A stretch of DNA of 64,000 nt from Prosthecomicrobium pneumaticum (GCF_014199915.1 NZ_JACHOO010000002.1:412756-476755), one strand, 5' to 3'; shown: positions 54,591 through 63,424, counted from the first letter of the stretch. Notes: generated by a model not told the origin, from the sequence alone. Numbers and translations: made by a program.

Positions 54591-55656
54591 TATGGTCGGC
54601 AGCCGGAAGGGCCGACAATTCGTGAGGCGATTCTTCGGTTTATTTGAAAGAAGTTCGCTACTTCAACGATCTGCTGCTGCACGCGCCGACGCCGACGACG
54701 GTTTGTCTGCAGGTACGGCCTTGCCCGAAGCTCCCACCAGCACGCTGCCGCCTGAGGCAGAGGCATTGGCCGATTCGGTGAACCCGGTCATGACACCAGC
54801 CGACCCCGGCGCGACAGCACACGCTGACCCGGGAGAGGCAGAACTCGGCAGGCCGGAGTATCGCGATCCTTTGGGATTTGTCGACGAACCAAGTAAACCA
54901 TCTGCGCCGGTTGAGCCGCCCGCTTCGATTGCCGTCGACATATTGACGACGCCGAAGGCCACATCCAATTTTTCATTTGAAGCTTCTGCTATCTGGAAGG
55001 ATGAATTGCGTCGCTCGGCCGCGACGGAACATCTGGCGTCCGAGCGACCGCTCGTCTCGATCATCATGCCGACGAAGAACCGTCTGCACCGTATTGGTCT
55101 CGCGATTGAATCGGTATTGGCGCAGACTTACGACGGCTGGGAGTTGATGATAATCGACGACGGGTCGAACGACGGAACCTTTGAAGTCATTTCCGAGCGG
55201 TTTTCGGACGCCAGGATTCGCGTAATCCGCGGTGATGGGCGAGGTGTATGCGCCGCGCGTAACGCTGGCCTGCATGAGACTCGCGGTGATGTCATCGCTT
55301 ATCTCGATGACGACAACCGCTGGCAACCGGACTATCTCGAGATCACGCTGCTCCAGATGCTCCGCTCGGGCGCTTCTTGCTGCTATTCCGCATTGCGCCG
55401 ACTACCCAACATTTTTGACGAATCCGGTTTTTCGGATATACTCTGCGTCGATTTTGATATAAATAGCCTTAAGTTTAAGAACTACATTGATCTCAACGTA
55501 TTCTCTCATAGACGACCACTCTTCACGGAGCTTGGTGGTTTCGACGAAAGCTTGCGGCGGATGGTCGACTGGGATCTGATTATCCGCTATTGTGAGTTTT
55601 ATCCCCCCACATACTGCAATTCAATTGGAGCAGATTACGATAATTCGGATACATAA
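54574..55656 (+). CDS. Glycosyltransferase family 2 domain protein, truncated by an in-frame TAA
   Basis: 360 residues from ATG 54574 (ATG 54592 possible). A Pro/Ala-rich linker of about 120 residues precedes a GT2 domain: VSIIMPTKNRLHRIGLAIESVL, IIDDGSNDGTFEVI, GRGVCAARNAGL and metal-site AYLDDDNRW, ending MVDWDLIIRYCEFY ... ADYDNSDT. The frame stops at TAA 55654-55656, but the same frame continues with DRISRREKRSYLYAIRNKY into the next glycosyltransferase, the connecting sequence expected in two-domain relatives. Likely role in surface polysaccharide or glycan assembly. Confidence 0.72.
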   Translation: MVEFINMVGSRKGRQFVRRFFGLFERSSLLQRSAAARADADDGLSAGTALPEAPTSTLPPEAEALADSVNPVMTPADPGATAHADPGEAELGRPEYRDPLGFVDEPSKPSAPVEPPASIAVDILTTPKATSNFSFEASAIWKDELRRSAATEHLASERPLVSIIMPTKNRLHRIGLAIESVLAQTYDGWELMIIDDGSNDGTFEVISERFSDARIRVIRGDGRGVCAARNAGLHETRGDVIAYLDDDNRWQPDYLEITLLQMLRSGASCCYSALRRLPNIFDESGFSDILCVDFDINSLKFKNYIDLNVFSHRRPLFTELGGFDESLRRMVDWDLIIRYCEFYPPTYCNSIGADYDNSDT

Positions 55657-55713
55657 GATCGTATTTCTCGGAGAGAGAAGAGATCCTATCTGTATGCGAT
55701 AAGAAACAAATAC

Positions 55714-57537
55714 ATGATCGACTGGGCGGCTCTGAGGGCCGGCCTTGACAAACGCGATCAATTACTCGTCTCGATAATCGTGTGCGTTTACAACAACGCG
55801 GCACTGACCGATAAATGCCTCGACTCGCTGTTCCGCCATGAAGCCGGCTCACCCTTCGAGGTGATCGTGGTCGACAATGGAAGCGACGCGGACACAGCCG
55901 AGCTACTGCGCGCGTGGAGCGACCGCGAGCCGCGCATCCGGTTGCTGTCCAACCCGGAGAATATGAACTTTTCCCTGGGCAACAACCTCGGTTTCGCAAT
56001 GAGCCGCGGAAAGAGGATCGTCTTCCTCAACAATGATACAGAGGTGAGCCCGGAATGGCTGAGTTCGTTGCTGGCCCCGCTCGACAGGGATGATGTGCGA
56101 GGTGTCCAACCCAAGCTCGTCTTCCCGAATGGCACGATACAGTGCATCGGCTTGGTCTTCAGCGACCATTCACCGTTTGCCTACCCGCTCTACTCTCGAT
56201 TGCCCGGAGACGCGCCGCTCGTCCGGCGTCGCCGCCGGTTCAAGGCGCTCACCGCGGCCTGCCTTGCGATCCGGGCTCGCGATTTTGTCGAAGCCGGTGG
56301 ATTCGACCCGCTGTTTGTCAACGGGCAAGAGGACGTGGATCTTTGTCTGCGCGTGGGAGGGGGCAAGCCGGTCTTCACCTGCGCTACGGATTCGGTTGTC
56401 GTTCACCATGAAGGCAAGTCGGCAGGTCGAGGGAATGCGATCCCTGACAACAGGGCGCTTTTCGCCGAGCGGTGGGCCGGCAGGATCGCCGGCGACGACC
56501 GGCTGCATTATGTGACGGACGGCGTGGACCTCGAAGGCTATCGAGTCGATTCCGAACCCTTGGCTGCAATGGGTCTTGCCACGGCCATACCGACGCTCGC
56601 CTATCCCGGACCGACGACCGCGGCTCTCTCTGCGGGCATGACCGGTCTTCGGCTGCGGATCCCCTGCCCGAGGCGCGACCTGAAGGACCGTTGGGGCGAC
56701 TATCATTTCGCTGCCGCTCTGGCCAAGGCCGCGACAAGCAAGGGCCTCGCAGCCACGATCGATTTTCTCGAAGACTGGTCGACGCCAGCGGCAAAGGGCG
56801 AGTTGGAGGTGGTATTGCGCGGCCTCTCGCCTTGGCCCGGGTCGAACCGCCGGGCCGGCGGGGGGCGGCGCGTGATCTGGATGATCAGCCATCCCGACAA
56901 GGTTAGCGATGAGGAGCTCGACTGCTACGACCACATTTTTGTAGCCTCCGACGTGTGGGCGACCGTGCTTTCCGAGCGAGGGCTGAAGCCCTCGATAACG
57001 GCGCTGCTGCAATGTACGGAAGTTGAACGCTTCAATCTCGAGGCGCGGGCGGGCGCGCCTCATCACGAGCGTCTCTATGTTGCGAATTCACGCAAGTTCT
57101 TGCGCAGCATGGTCGCCCGAGCGATGTCAGAAGGCATGAGGCTGGATATCTATGGCGAGATGTGGGACGGTCTCGCGCCAGTCGATTGGGTCAAGGGAGA
57201 GAATGTCGCGAATGTCTTGCTGCCGACCTACTATGCAGGGGCGGACGTCGTATTGAATGACCATTGGGAAAGCATGCGCGCACATGGTTTCGTTTCCAAT
57301 CGCGTTTTCGACGTGCTGGCGACAGGCGCACCACTGCTCACCGACAGCGTCGAGGGAATGCCGCAATCGCTGCGCGAAGCATGCACCATGCTTGATGAGA
57401 ACATCTCGCTCCGCGATGCGATCGCCATAGCCAGATCTCGTCACAGCCTCTCACAACGCGACGAGATCGCGCGGTGGATCGCCGAAGAACACAGCTTTGC
57501 CTCCCGGCTGCGAGAAATATGTGCTGTGCTACGCTGA
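55714..57537 (+). CDS. Two-domain glycosyltransferase: GT2 plus CgeB/GT4-like C-terminal domain
   Basis: 607 residues. GT2 domain (about 10-270): VSIIVCVYNNAALTDKCLDSL, VIVVDNGSDADT, VFLNNDTEVSPEWL, FVNGQEDVDLCLRVGGG. The C-terminal part (about 340-607) is a group 1-type domain with IWMISHPDKVSDEELDCYDH, VASDVWATVL and the sugar-nucleotide side WESMRAHGFVSNRVFDVLATGAPLLTD, as in CgeB/Glyco_trans_1_2 proteins. The ATG at 55714 lies in the same frame as the preceding GT2 gene and is probably an internal Met of the ancestral protein. Ends just before the IS630 remnant. Confidence 0.8.
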   Translation: MIDWAALRAGLDKRDQLLVSIIVCVYNNAALTDKCLDSLFRHEAGSPFEVIVVDNGSDADTAELLRAWSDREPRIRLLSNPENMNFSLGNNLGFAMSRGKRIVFLNNDTEVSPEWLSSLLAPLDRDDVRGVQPKLVFPNGTIQCIGLVFSDHSPFAYPLYSRLPGDAPLVRRRRRFKALTAACLAIRARDFVEAGGFDPLFVNGQEDVDLCLRVGGGKPVFTCATDSVVVHHEGKSAGRGNAIPDNRALFAERWAGRIAGDDRLHYVTDGVDLEGYRVDSEPLAAMGLATAIPTLAYPGPTTAALSAGMTGLRLRIPCPRRDLKDRWGDYHFAAALAKAATSKGLAATIDFLEDWSTPAAKGELEVVLRGLSPWPGSNRRAGGGRRVIWMISHPDKVSDEELDCYDHIFVASDVWATVLSERGLKPSITALLQCTEVERFNLEARAGAPHHERLYVANSRKFLRSMVARAMSEGMRLDIYGEMWDGLAPVDWVKGENVANVLLPTYYAGADVVLNDHWESMRAHGFVSNRVFDVLATGAPLLTDSVEGMPQSLREACTMLDENISLRDAIAIARSRHSLSQRDEIARWIAEEHSFASRLREICAVLR

Positions 57538-57639
57538 CATGGCGCTTCCAACGGTAGGCCGGGCCCCCTCTCGGGCGATCGCGCAGCGGTGTTGAGAGAA
57601 ATCGTCCCCGCGTGGTCCCGACCTTCGAAAGGCCGGCAT

Positions 57640-58378
57640 TCCGGCCTTCGGGCGACTGATGGCTGCCCCATCGCGCAAGAGCGCCTCGGCCTCGGGGTAT
57701 TCCGAGAACAGCATGTTGCAGTTCATGAGATCGCCGGGCTTGTCGCGCCAGAAGACACGGCCGCGGCACCGGCGAGGCGCGTTCCCGCCGCCCGGCGGGC
57801 TTTGCAGAAGGGACCGCCAAGGCGGTGAAGCGCGTCCTCGAGCGCCGCCCCGACAATGACGTTCAGCTGTGGTTCCAGGACGAAGCCTATGCCGGGTCAA
57901 AGGGACGCAACGCCCACGTCTGTTACGCGAAGGGTCGCCGCCCGACCGTCCGGCCGACGCACGGTCCGAGTCGGCCCAAATCCACGGCGTCGTCCGCCCT
58001 CGCAGCGGCGACGCCTTCGCGCTGGCGCTGCCCCCGCGCCGATCCCGCCATGAGGCAGATCGTCCTCGACGCCTTCTCCGCCGCGCGCGCACCGAACGCC
58101 CACGCCATCACCGTCCTCGACCAGGCGGATACCATGTCACCGGGCGGCTGACGCTGCCGGCAAGCCCCAGCCTCATCCGCCCGCCATCCTCTTCCCCCGA
58201 ACCCGGCCCGGTCGAGCACGTCCGGCTTTCGGTAAAGGAGCACTTCCTCTCGCATCGCGTCTTCGCGGACGAACGTGCCATCGTCGGCACCGGCGCCAAG
58301 GCTTGGATCGATCGTCTCGGAACGATCGTCTTGCCGAATCCCGGCGTGTCGCAGGCCCCACGGCCCATCCCTCGCTGA
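57640..58378 (+). pseudogene. Decayed IS630-type transposase
   Basis: Fragments in shifting frames match IS630-family transposases in order: SPGLSRQKTRPRH, then RRPDNDVQLWFQDEAYAGSKGRNAHVCYAKGRRP (DDE first aspartate region W-F-Q-D-E), then AFALALPP, then AFSAARAPNAHAITVLDQA, then in another frame YHVTGRLTLPAS ... VEHVRLSVKEHFLSHRVFADERAIV (usual NPVERVWLYLRERFLSHR). At least two frameshifts and altered catalytic residues show it is inactive. Terminal repeats were not identified. Confidence 0.8.
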
Positions 58379-58447
58379 ACAGGTCGACATTCGGTGGCCG
58401 GGTATCGGAGGCGCGAGGACGAACCCGGCCGGGCCGGCGAGAGCACG

Positions 58448-58828
58448 CTACGCCATGGGGGACGGCCGGCGACGGCTGCGTGGAGCCCGAACCGCCGCCC
58501 GCCCGGCCGCCGCGATCGCCGCGCGGGTCCAGGCGAGCAGGAGGTCGGGATCGTCGAACAGCTCGCTCGGCGCCTCGAAATAGCTGCGAGCCTCGACCCT
58601 CCCCTTGCGCGTCGGATAGCTGAACGGCACCGATCCGCGTGCCGTGAAGGCATCGCGCGTTTCGGCGTCGACGCGCAGATAGAGCATTCCGTCCGCGACG
58701 AAGGCGAAGGCGCGTCCATCGGCCTTCAGCACCGCCCCGCCGAACAGCCGCTCGACCTTGACCGGGCCGAGCGGCGCGAGCTGATCGGCGAACTCCCGCG
58801 CCTGCTCCAAGGCCGCCGGACCGCTCAT
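58448..58828 (-). CDS. TfoX/Sxy family protein, N-terminal domain type
   Basis: 126 residues. TfoX N-terminal domain: LAPLGPVKVERLFGGAVLKADGRAFAFVADGMLYLRVDAETR, then VPFSYPTRKGRVEARSYFEAPSELFDDPDLLLAW. Only this domain is present. In gamma-proteobacteria TfoX regulates competence; in alphaproteobacteria the stand-alone domain has no proven function. The C-terminus is short and Arg/Ala-rich. First backbone gene to the right of the island. Confidence 0.87.
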   Translation of the reverse strand: MSGPAALEQAREFADQLAPLGPVKVERLFGGAVLKADGRAFAFVADGMLYLRVDAETRDAFTARGSVPFSYPTRKGRVEARSYFEAPSELFDDPDLLLAWTRAAIAAAGRAAVRAPRSRRRPSPMA

Positions 58829-58976
58829 GCCCCATCCCCCGACCTGTGCATGGCTCGAGCTCGATCATTATCGGGAGCCATGCGAAAACGTCTATGCTGC
58901 AATGCACGCACCAATATTGCGACGCAACGCCAACGCTCTATTCTTCTCCTCGACCGAGACACGAGGAGAGCACGCC

Positions 58977-59132
58977 ATGTTCGGCCTGAAGTCGCTCAAG
59001 CGCTATTTCGCCTATGATCCGCAGCAGGCCGAGGCGGCCGAGTTCGCCGACTGCACCGACCGCATCGACCTCGAACTGCGCCAGCGCGAGGTTGCCCAGC
59101 GCCGCTCGCATCGCAACGCCCGCTATTACTGA
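58977..59132 (+). CDS. DUF3563-like small protein
   Basis: 51 residues: FGLKSLKRYFAYDPQQAEAAEFADCTDRIDLELRQREVAQRR. The length, single amphipathic helix pattern and E/R-rich end fit DUF3563, a small family of unknown role in proteobacteria. ATG 58977 follows GAGGAG; the longer frame upstream is not conserved. Its last 7 bases overlap the convergent tag gene. Confidence 0.7.
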   Translation: MFGLKSLKRYFAYDPQQAEAAEFADCTDRIDLELRQREVAQRRSHRNARYY

Positions 59133-59758
59133 GCCGCGCCGGTCGGCGGGGCGAGCGCGGCGCGCTCCGCTTCCGCCTCGGCGTGGCAGAAACAGCCTTC
59201 CATGTGGTCGTTGACGAGCCCCATCGCCTGCATGAAGGCGTAGACGGTGGTCGGCCCGACGAAGCTCCAGTCGCGCTTCTTCAGGTCCTTCGACAGCGCC
59301 ACCGATTCCGGCGTCGTCGCGACGATCTCGCCGCGACCGCCCCGAACGGTCCGCGCCGGCTCGAACCGCCAGACATAGGCGGCGAGGGAGCCTTCCCGCT
59401 CGATCAGATCGAGCATGCGGCGCGCATTGTTGATCGTCGATTCGATCTTGCCGCGATGCCGGACGATCCCCGGATCGGCGACCAGCCGCGCGACATCCGC
59501 CTCGCCGAAACGCGCCACCACATGCGGATCGAACCCGGCGAAGGCGGCGCGAAAGCCCTCGCGCTTGCGCAGGATGGTGAGCCAGGACAACCCCGACTGG
59601 AAGCCCTCGAGACAGAGCTTCTCGAACAGGCGCCGATCCTCCGTCACCGGGCGGCCCCACTCCCGATCGTGATAGGCGACATAGTCCGGCGCCTCGCCCG
59701 GCCACCAGCAGCGCGCCCGACCGTCCGTCCCGATCAGCAGCCCGTCCCGCTCGACCAT
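59126..59758 (-). CDS. tag: DNA-3-methyladenine glycosylase I
   Basis: 210 residues. Removes 3-methyladenine from alkylated DNA. Family markers: RCWWPGEAPDYVAYHDREWGRPV with the first zinc ligands, LFEKLCLEGFQSGLSWLTILRKREGFR, and the C-terminal GPTTVYAFMQAMGLVNDHMEGCF with the remaining His and Cys ligands. ATG 59758 has AGAGGGA upstream; a longer in-frame start at 59809 adds a non-conserved lead. Confidence 0.94.
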   Translation of the reverse strand: MVERDGLLIGTDGRARCWWPGEAPDYVAYHDREWGRPVTEDRRLFEKLCLEGFQSGLSWLTILRKREGFRAAFAGFDPHVVARFGEADVARLVADPGIVRHRGKIESTINNARRMLDLIEREGSLAAYVWRFEPARTVRGGRGEIVATTPESVALSKDLKKRDWSFVGPTTVYAFMQAMGLVNDHMEGCFCHAEAEAERAALAPPTGAAQ

Positions 59759-59922
59759 TCTCGTGTTCCCTCTTTGTTCGCAGTCTAGCCCGACGCCCGC
59801 CAATTGCAAGAGGCTCCGCGATCCTCGAATCGCCGCCGTCCATCCACAATTTCATCAAGGCCTTGCGGCAGGATCGGTACGAACCCTTCCCACCCGTCCT
59901 CGCTGACAGGTCGCCTTCGCCC

Positions 59923-60708
59923 ATGATCGCCCCTTCGTTCTTCCCTGCCCTCCTCGTCGCGCTCACGCTCGGCCTGGCGCCCGCCGGCGCTCTCGCCCGC
60001 GACTTCTATTTCGGCGGCGGGCCACTCTACGACGCGCCGCTCTATGACGATGCGCCGGGCTATTATGACGAGGAGGACATGCCGGCCTACGAGGCCGACC
60101 CGTGGTACGATCGGCGCGTGGAAGACCGCAGACCGCTTCGCGAGCGGATGCGCGAGCGGGGCGACAGCCGCTTCGAGGAGGCCGCACCACGCCCCGACCG
60201 GATCGACGACGGCCGCCGGCAGAGTGCCGCGCTCGTCCCGCCGACGGACCCGAGCGCGGCGATCGAGCCCCGCTTCCTGCCGCAGGTGGTCGCCTATGAC
60301 GGCCCGGAGGCGCCCGGGACGATCGTCGTCGATACGGCGGCGAAGTTCCTCTATCTCGTCGGACCGGACGGAACCGCGCGCCGCTATGGTGTCGGCGTGG
60401 GCCGCGAGGGCTTTTCCTGGTCCGGCAGCGAGACGGTGAGCCGCAAGGCCGAATGGCCGGTCTGGGTGCCGCCCGCCGAGATGCGGGCGCGGAAGCCGGA
60501 GCTGCCGGTACGCATGGAGGGCGGCCCGGACAATCCGCTCGGCGCCCGCGCCCTCTATCTCGGCGACACGCTCTATCGCATCCACGGCACCAACGAGCCC
60601 TGGACGATCGGCAAGGCGGCCTCCTCCGGCTGTATCCGCATGCGCAACGAGGATGTCGTCGATCTCTACGAGCGCGTCGCGGTGGGCACCCGCGTCGTGG
60701 TGCTCTGA
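59923..60708 (+). CDS. L,D-transpeptidase family protein, copy 1
   Basis: 261 residues with a signal peptide (FPALLVALTLGLAPAGALA). A Tyr/Asp- and Arg/Glu-rich region (residues 30-110) precedes the YkuD catalytic domain: GTIVVDTAAKFLYLVG, RYGVGVGREGFSWSG, and the active-site IHGTNEPWTIG ... SSGCIRMRNEDVVDLY with the nucleophilic Cys. Makes 3-3 cross-links in peptidoglycan or ties proteins to it. The next gene is a clear paralogue. ATG 59923 gives a normal signal peptide. Confidence 0.9.
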   Translation: MIAPSFFPALLVALTLGLAPAGALARDFYFGGGPLYDAPLYDDAPGYYDEEDMPAYEADPWYDRRVEDRRPLRERMRERGDSRFEEAAPRPDRIDDGRRQSAALVPPTDPSAAIEPRFLPQVVAYDGPEAPGTIVVDTAAKFLYLVGPDGTARRYGVGVGREGFSWSGSETVSRKAEWPVWVPPAEMRARKPELPVRMEGGPDNPLGARALYLGDTLYRIHGTNEPWTIGKAASSGCIRMRNEDVVDLYERVAVGTRVVVL

Positions 60709-60815
60709 CCCTTTCGATCACGGCTCCGTGAATGGTGGCGGAATTGCGGCGGGACGTCGCAGGCCGCTATCCTTTGCCCCGGGGGAGCGGGGAGCCGTGA
60801 AGAGAGGGCGGAGCG

Positions 60816-61433
60816 ATGACCACCAGACGCCAATTCCTGTCCATTGCTGCACTGGCGGCGACCTTGACCGCCACCGGCCGGCCCGCTCGCGCCGAGGGCT
60901 TCTTCGAAGCGCTGTTCTTCGGCGGCGGCGGGCTCGAGCCGGGTCTCGGCCCCAATCCCCTCGTCGGCAGTCCCTTCGCGCGCCGGCGCGTCCGCTTCGA
61001 CGGCGCGGAAACACCCGGCACGATCGTCATCGAGACCGGCCCCAAATATCTCTATTTCGTCGAGGGCAACGGCCGGGCCACCCGCTACGGCATCGGTGTC
61101 GGCCGCGAGGGTTTCGGCTGGCGCGGCACGGTGCAGATCGGCCGCAAGGCCGAGTGGCCGGACTGGATTCCGCCGGAGGAGATGCGGGTGCGCGAGCTGC
61201 GCCGCGGCCGGCGCCTGCCGGTGCGGATGGCCGGCGGGCCGGACAACCCGCTCGGCGCACGCGCGCTCTATCTCTATCGCGGCGGGCGCGACACGCTCTA
61301 TCGCATCCACGGCACCAACGAGCCGCAGACGATCGGCCGCAACGTCTCGTCGGGGTGCATCCGGATGGTCAATGCCGATGTCGTCCATCTCTACGGCCGG
61401 GCGGAAATCGGCGCCAAGGTGATCGTCCGCTGA
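60816..61433 (+). CDS. L,D-transpeptidase family protein, copy 2
   Basis: 205 residues. N-terminus MTTRRQFLSIAALAATLTA reads as a twin-arginine signal, unlike the Sec signal of copy 1. The YkuD domain follows directly: GTIVIETGPKYLYFVEG, YGIGVGREGFGWRG, RKAEWPDWIPPEEMR, IHGTNEPQTIGRNVSSGCIRM with the catalytic Cys. About 108 bases after copy 1; the two share most of their catalytic domain, so they arose by tandem duplication, with change of export route. Confidence 0.9.
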   Translation: MTTRRQFLSIAALAATLTATGRPARAEGFFEALFFGGGGLEPGLGPNPLVGSPFARRRVRFDGAETPGTIVIETGPKYLYFVEGNGRATRYGIGVGREGFGWRGTVQIGRKAEWPDWIPPEEMRVRELRRGRRLPVRMAGGPDNPLGARALYLYRGGRDTLYRIHGTNEPQTIGRNVSSGCIRMVNADVVHLYGRAEIGAKVIVR

Positions 61434-61500
61434 ACGGTCTGCGCGCGCATCTCTGATCCCTGCGGCCGCGGCGGCGCTTTCACGGCGCCGTCCTCGTGCT

Positions 61501-63033
61501 ATGGATGCCGCCGCGATCGCCCCGCTGAAAGCATCCCCCATGCACGCCCCCACCGCTGCCGCCCCGCCGCCGCTCGACCATGCGACGGTGCTGACCATCA
61601 TCACCGGCATCATGCTCGCCATGTTCCTGGCGGCACTCGACCAGACGATCGTCGCGACGGCGTTGCCGACGATCGGTCACGAGCTCGGCGATCTCGGCAA
61701 TCTCGGCTGGGTGGTCTCGGCCTATCTGCTCTCCTCCACCGCGGTGACGCCGCTCTACGGCAAGCTCAGCGACATCCACGGCCGCCGTCCGGTGCTGATG
61801 ACGGCGATCGCGATCTTCATCGTCGGTTCGGTCGCCTGCGCGATCGCCCCGACCATGCTCGCGCTGATCATCGCCCGTTTCGTCCAGGGGCTGGGCGGCG
61901 GCGGGCTGATCTCGCTCGCCCAGACCGTCATCGCCGATGTGGTCGCGCCGAAGGAGCGTGCCCGCTACCAGGCCTATATCGGCGGCGTGTTCGGCGCCTC
62001 GAGCGTTGCCGGACCCGTGCTCGGCGGCTTCATCGCCGGGGCGCTGCACTGGAGCGTCATTTTCTGGATCAATGTGCCGCTCGGCATCGCCGCCTTCCTG
62101 ATGACGGCGAATGCGCTGAAGAAGCTGCCGCGCCACGAGCGGCCGCATCGGCTCGACCTGCCCGGCGCCGTCCTGATGGTGGCGGCCGCGCTGGCGCTCC
62201 TCCTCGCCCTCACCTGGGGCGGCGTGCGCTTCGCCTGGTCGTCCGTCGAGATCCTCGGCCTGTTCGGCCTTTCGGCCGTGCTCTGGGCCGGCTTCGTCGC
62301 CCGCGTCACCACCGCGCCCGAGCCCTTCGTGCCGCTCGACGTGCTGTTCGACAGGGTCGTCGCGCCCGGTGCCGGCGCCGCCTTCTTCGCGGTCGGCACG
62401 ATGGTCGGGCTGTCGATCTACATGCCGCTCTATTTCGAGGCGATCGAGGGCTTTTCCGCCGCCCAGTCGGGCGCCGCGCTGGTGCTCTTCACCGCGACCA
62501 CCGTCGGTGGCGCCTTCACGGCCGGCCGCATCATGGTGAGGGTGCGGCATTACAAGCGGCTGCCGCTCGTCGGCCTCGTCGTCAGCGCGGCCGGCATGAT
62601 CGTGCTCGCCTGGCTGTCCGGCCGGGTGCCGTTCTGGCTGCTCGAGATCCTTCTCGCGGTCGCGGGCTTCGGCCTCGGCACGATCTTCCCGATTTCCACC
62701 GTCGCGGTGCAGAACGCCGTGCTGCCCCATCAAATGGGCACGGCGACCGGCCTCATGAACCTCTTGCGCTCGCTCGGCAGCGCGCTGCTCGTCGCCGGCT
62801 TCGGCGCCGTCTTCCTGTCCGTCCTCGCCGCCGGCGGCGGCGGCACGGGCTCGGCCGAGCAGCTCGTCGCCGGAGCCGTGGCGCATGGCGACGGCGCGGC
62901 GATCGCCGAAGCCTTCCGCTGGGTATTCGTCGCCGCGGCGATCTCGGTCGCGATCGCCTTCGTGCTGATCCTCGTGATGGAGGAGCGCCCGCTCCGGGGC
63001 GGCGCCCACCCGCCGCCGACGGCGGAGGGCTGA
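61501..63033 (+). CDS. MFS transporter, DHA2 family (14-span drug:proton antiporter)
   Basis: 510 residues from ATG 61501 (ATG 61540 also possible). Fourteen hydrophobic segments are expected. Motifs of the EmrB/QacA group: FLAALDQTIVATALPTI (motif D1), YGKLSDIHGRRPVL (motif A), RFVQGLGGGGLISL (motif B) and VFGASSVAGPVLGGFI (motif C). It exports drugs or other lipophilic compounds using the proton gradient; substrate unknown. No EmrA-type membrane fusion partner is adjacent. Confidence 0.9.
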   Translation: MDAAAIAPLKASPMHAPTAAAPPPLDHATVLTIITGIMLAMFLAALDQTIVATALPTIGHELGDLGNLGWVVSAYLLSSTAVTPLYGKLSDIHGRRPVLMTAIAIFIVGSVACAIAPTMLALIIARFVQGLGGGGLISLAQTVIADVVAPKERARYQAYIGGVFGASSVAGPVLGGFIAGALHWSVIFWINVPLGIAAFLMTANALKKLPRHERPHRLDLPGAVLMVAAALALLLALTWGGVRFAWSSVEILGLFGLSAVLWAGFVARVTTAPEPFVPLDVLFDRVVAPGAGAAFFAVGTMVGLSIYMPLYFEAIEGFSAAQSGAALVLFTATTVGGAFTAGRIMVRVRHYKRLPLVGLVVSAAGMIVLAWLSGRVPFWLLEILLAVAGFGLGTIFPISTVAVQNAVLPHQMGTATGLMNLLRSLGSALLVAGFGAVFLSVLAAGGGGTGSAEQLVAGAVAHGDGAAIAEAFRWVFVAAAISVAIAFVLILVMEERPLRGGAHPPPTAEG

Positions 63034-63203
63034 GGCACGTCGGCAACCCGCTCGCCTCGGGCGGGCGGGTCGTCGCGACACGCCGACGCCGCGCGCCCGG
63101 CGGACAATGGCCGCAGCCGGGCGGATCCGCTCAGCGGCGGCCGTCAGAGGCTCCGGCGCGCAACGGTCTTTGTCGACCGGCTCGAAGCCGGCCGTGCCCG
63201 AAC

Positions 63204-63380
63204 TCAGCGCGTCTTGTTGTTCGGGTCGAGATGGCGGCCATAGGCCTTTTCCTTCTCGGCCCGCGTCTCGAGCAACGCCTCATAGGCCCGTTTGGCATCG
63301 TCCGAGAGCGCGACGCGCTTGACCGTGCCGGTCTTGCGCGTCCGCTTCTGCGGCTTGTAGCGGTCACCCACCCCGTTCAT
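63204..63380 (-). CDS. Small basic protein, unknown function
   Basis: 58 residues, shorter than usual gene-calling limits. Sequence opens MNGVGDRYKPQKRTRKTGTV, with a basic first third and a helical second half (LSDDAKRAYEALLETRAEKEKAYGRHL) ending DPNNKTR. GGAGA lies 5 bases ahead of the ATG. Codon third positions are G/C-rich. No membrane segment. Not assigned to a family; its composition suits a nucleic-acid- or ribosome-associated protein, but that is only a guess. Lies 44 bases downstream of the malate synthase gene on the same strand. Confidence 0.6.
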   Translation of the reverse strand: MNGVGDRYKPQKRTRKTGTVKRVALSDDAKRAYEALLETRAEKEKAYGRHLDPNNKTR

Positions 63381-63424
63381 CCGTCTCTCCGTCGCCAGCG
63401 AGCGAAACGGGCCGCCCGATTCGC

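Larger units (their letters stand above)
53013..58447. other. IS-bracketed glycosyltransferase island
   Basis: Segment between hisG and the tfoX-like gene. Its core (about 53890-57540) is visibly richer in A+T and in rarer codons than the window average, contains a methyltransferase-like fragment and two glycosyltransferase frames, and is flanked by a decayed IS5-type transposase (left, minus strand) and a decayed IS630-type transposase (right, plus strand). The arrangement indicates horizontal gain of a surface-polysaccharide gene followed by decay. Confidence 0.7.

Noticed and set aside
57869-58378. 169-codon frame as an intact gene
   Set aside because: Its second half matches only the C-terminal end of IS630 transposases and its first half is out of frame with them, so it is part of a pseudogene.
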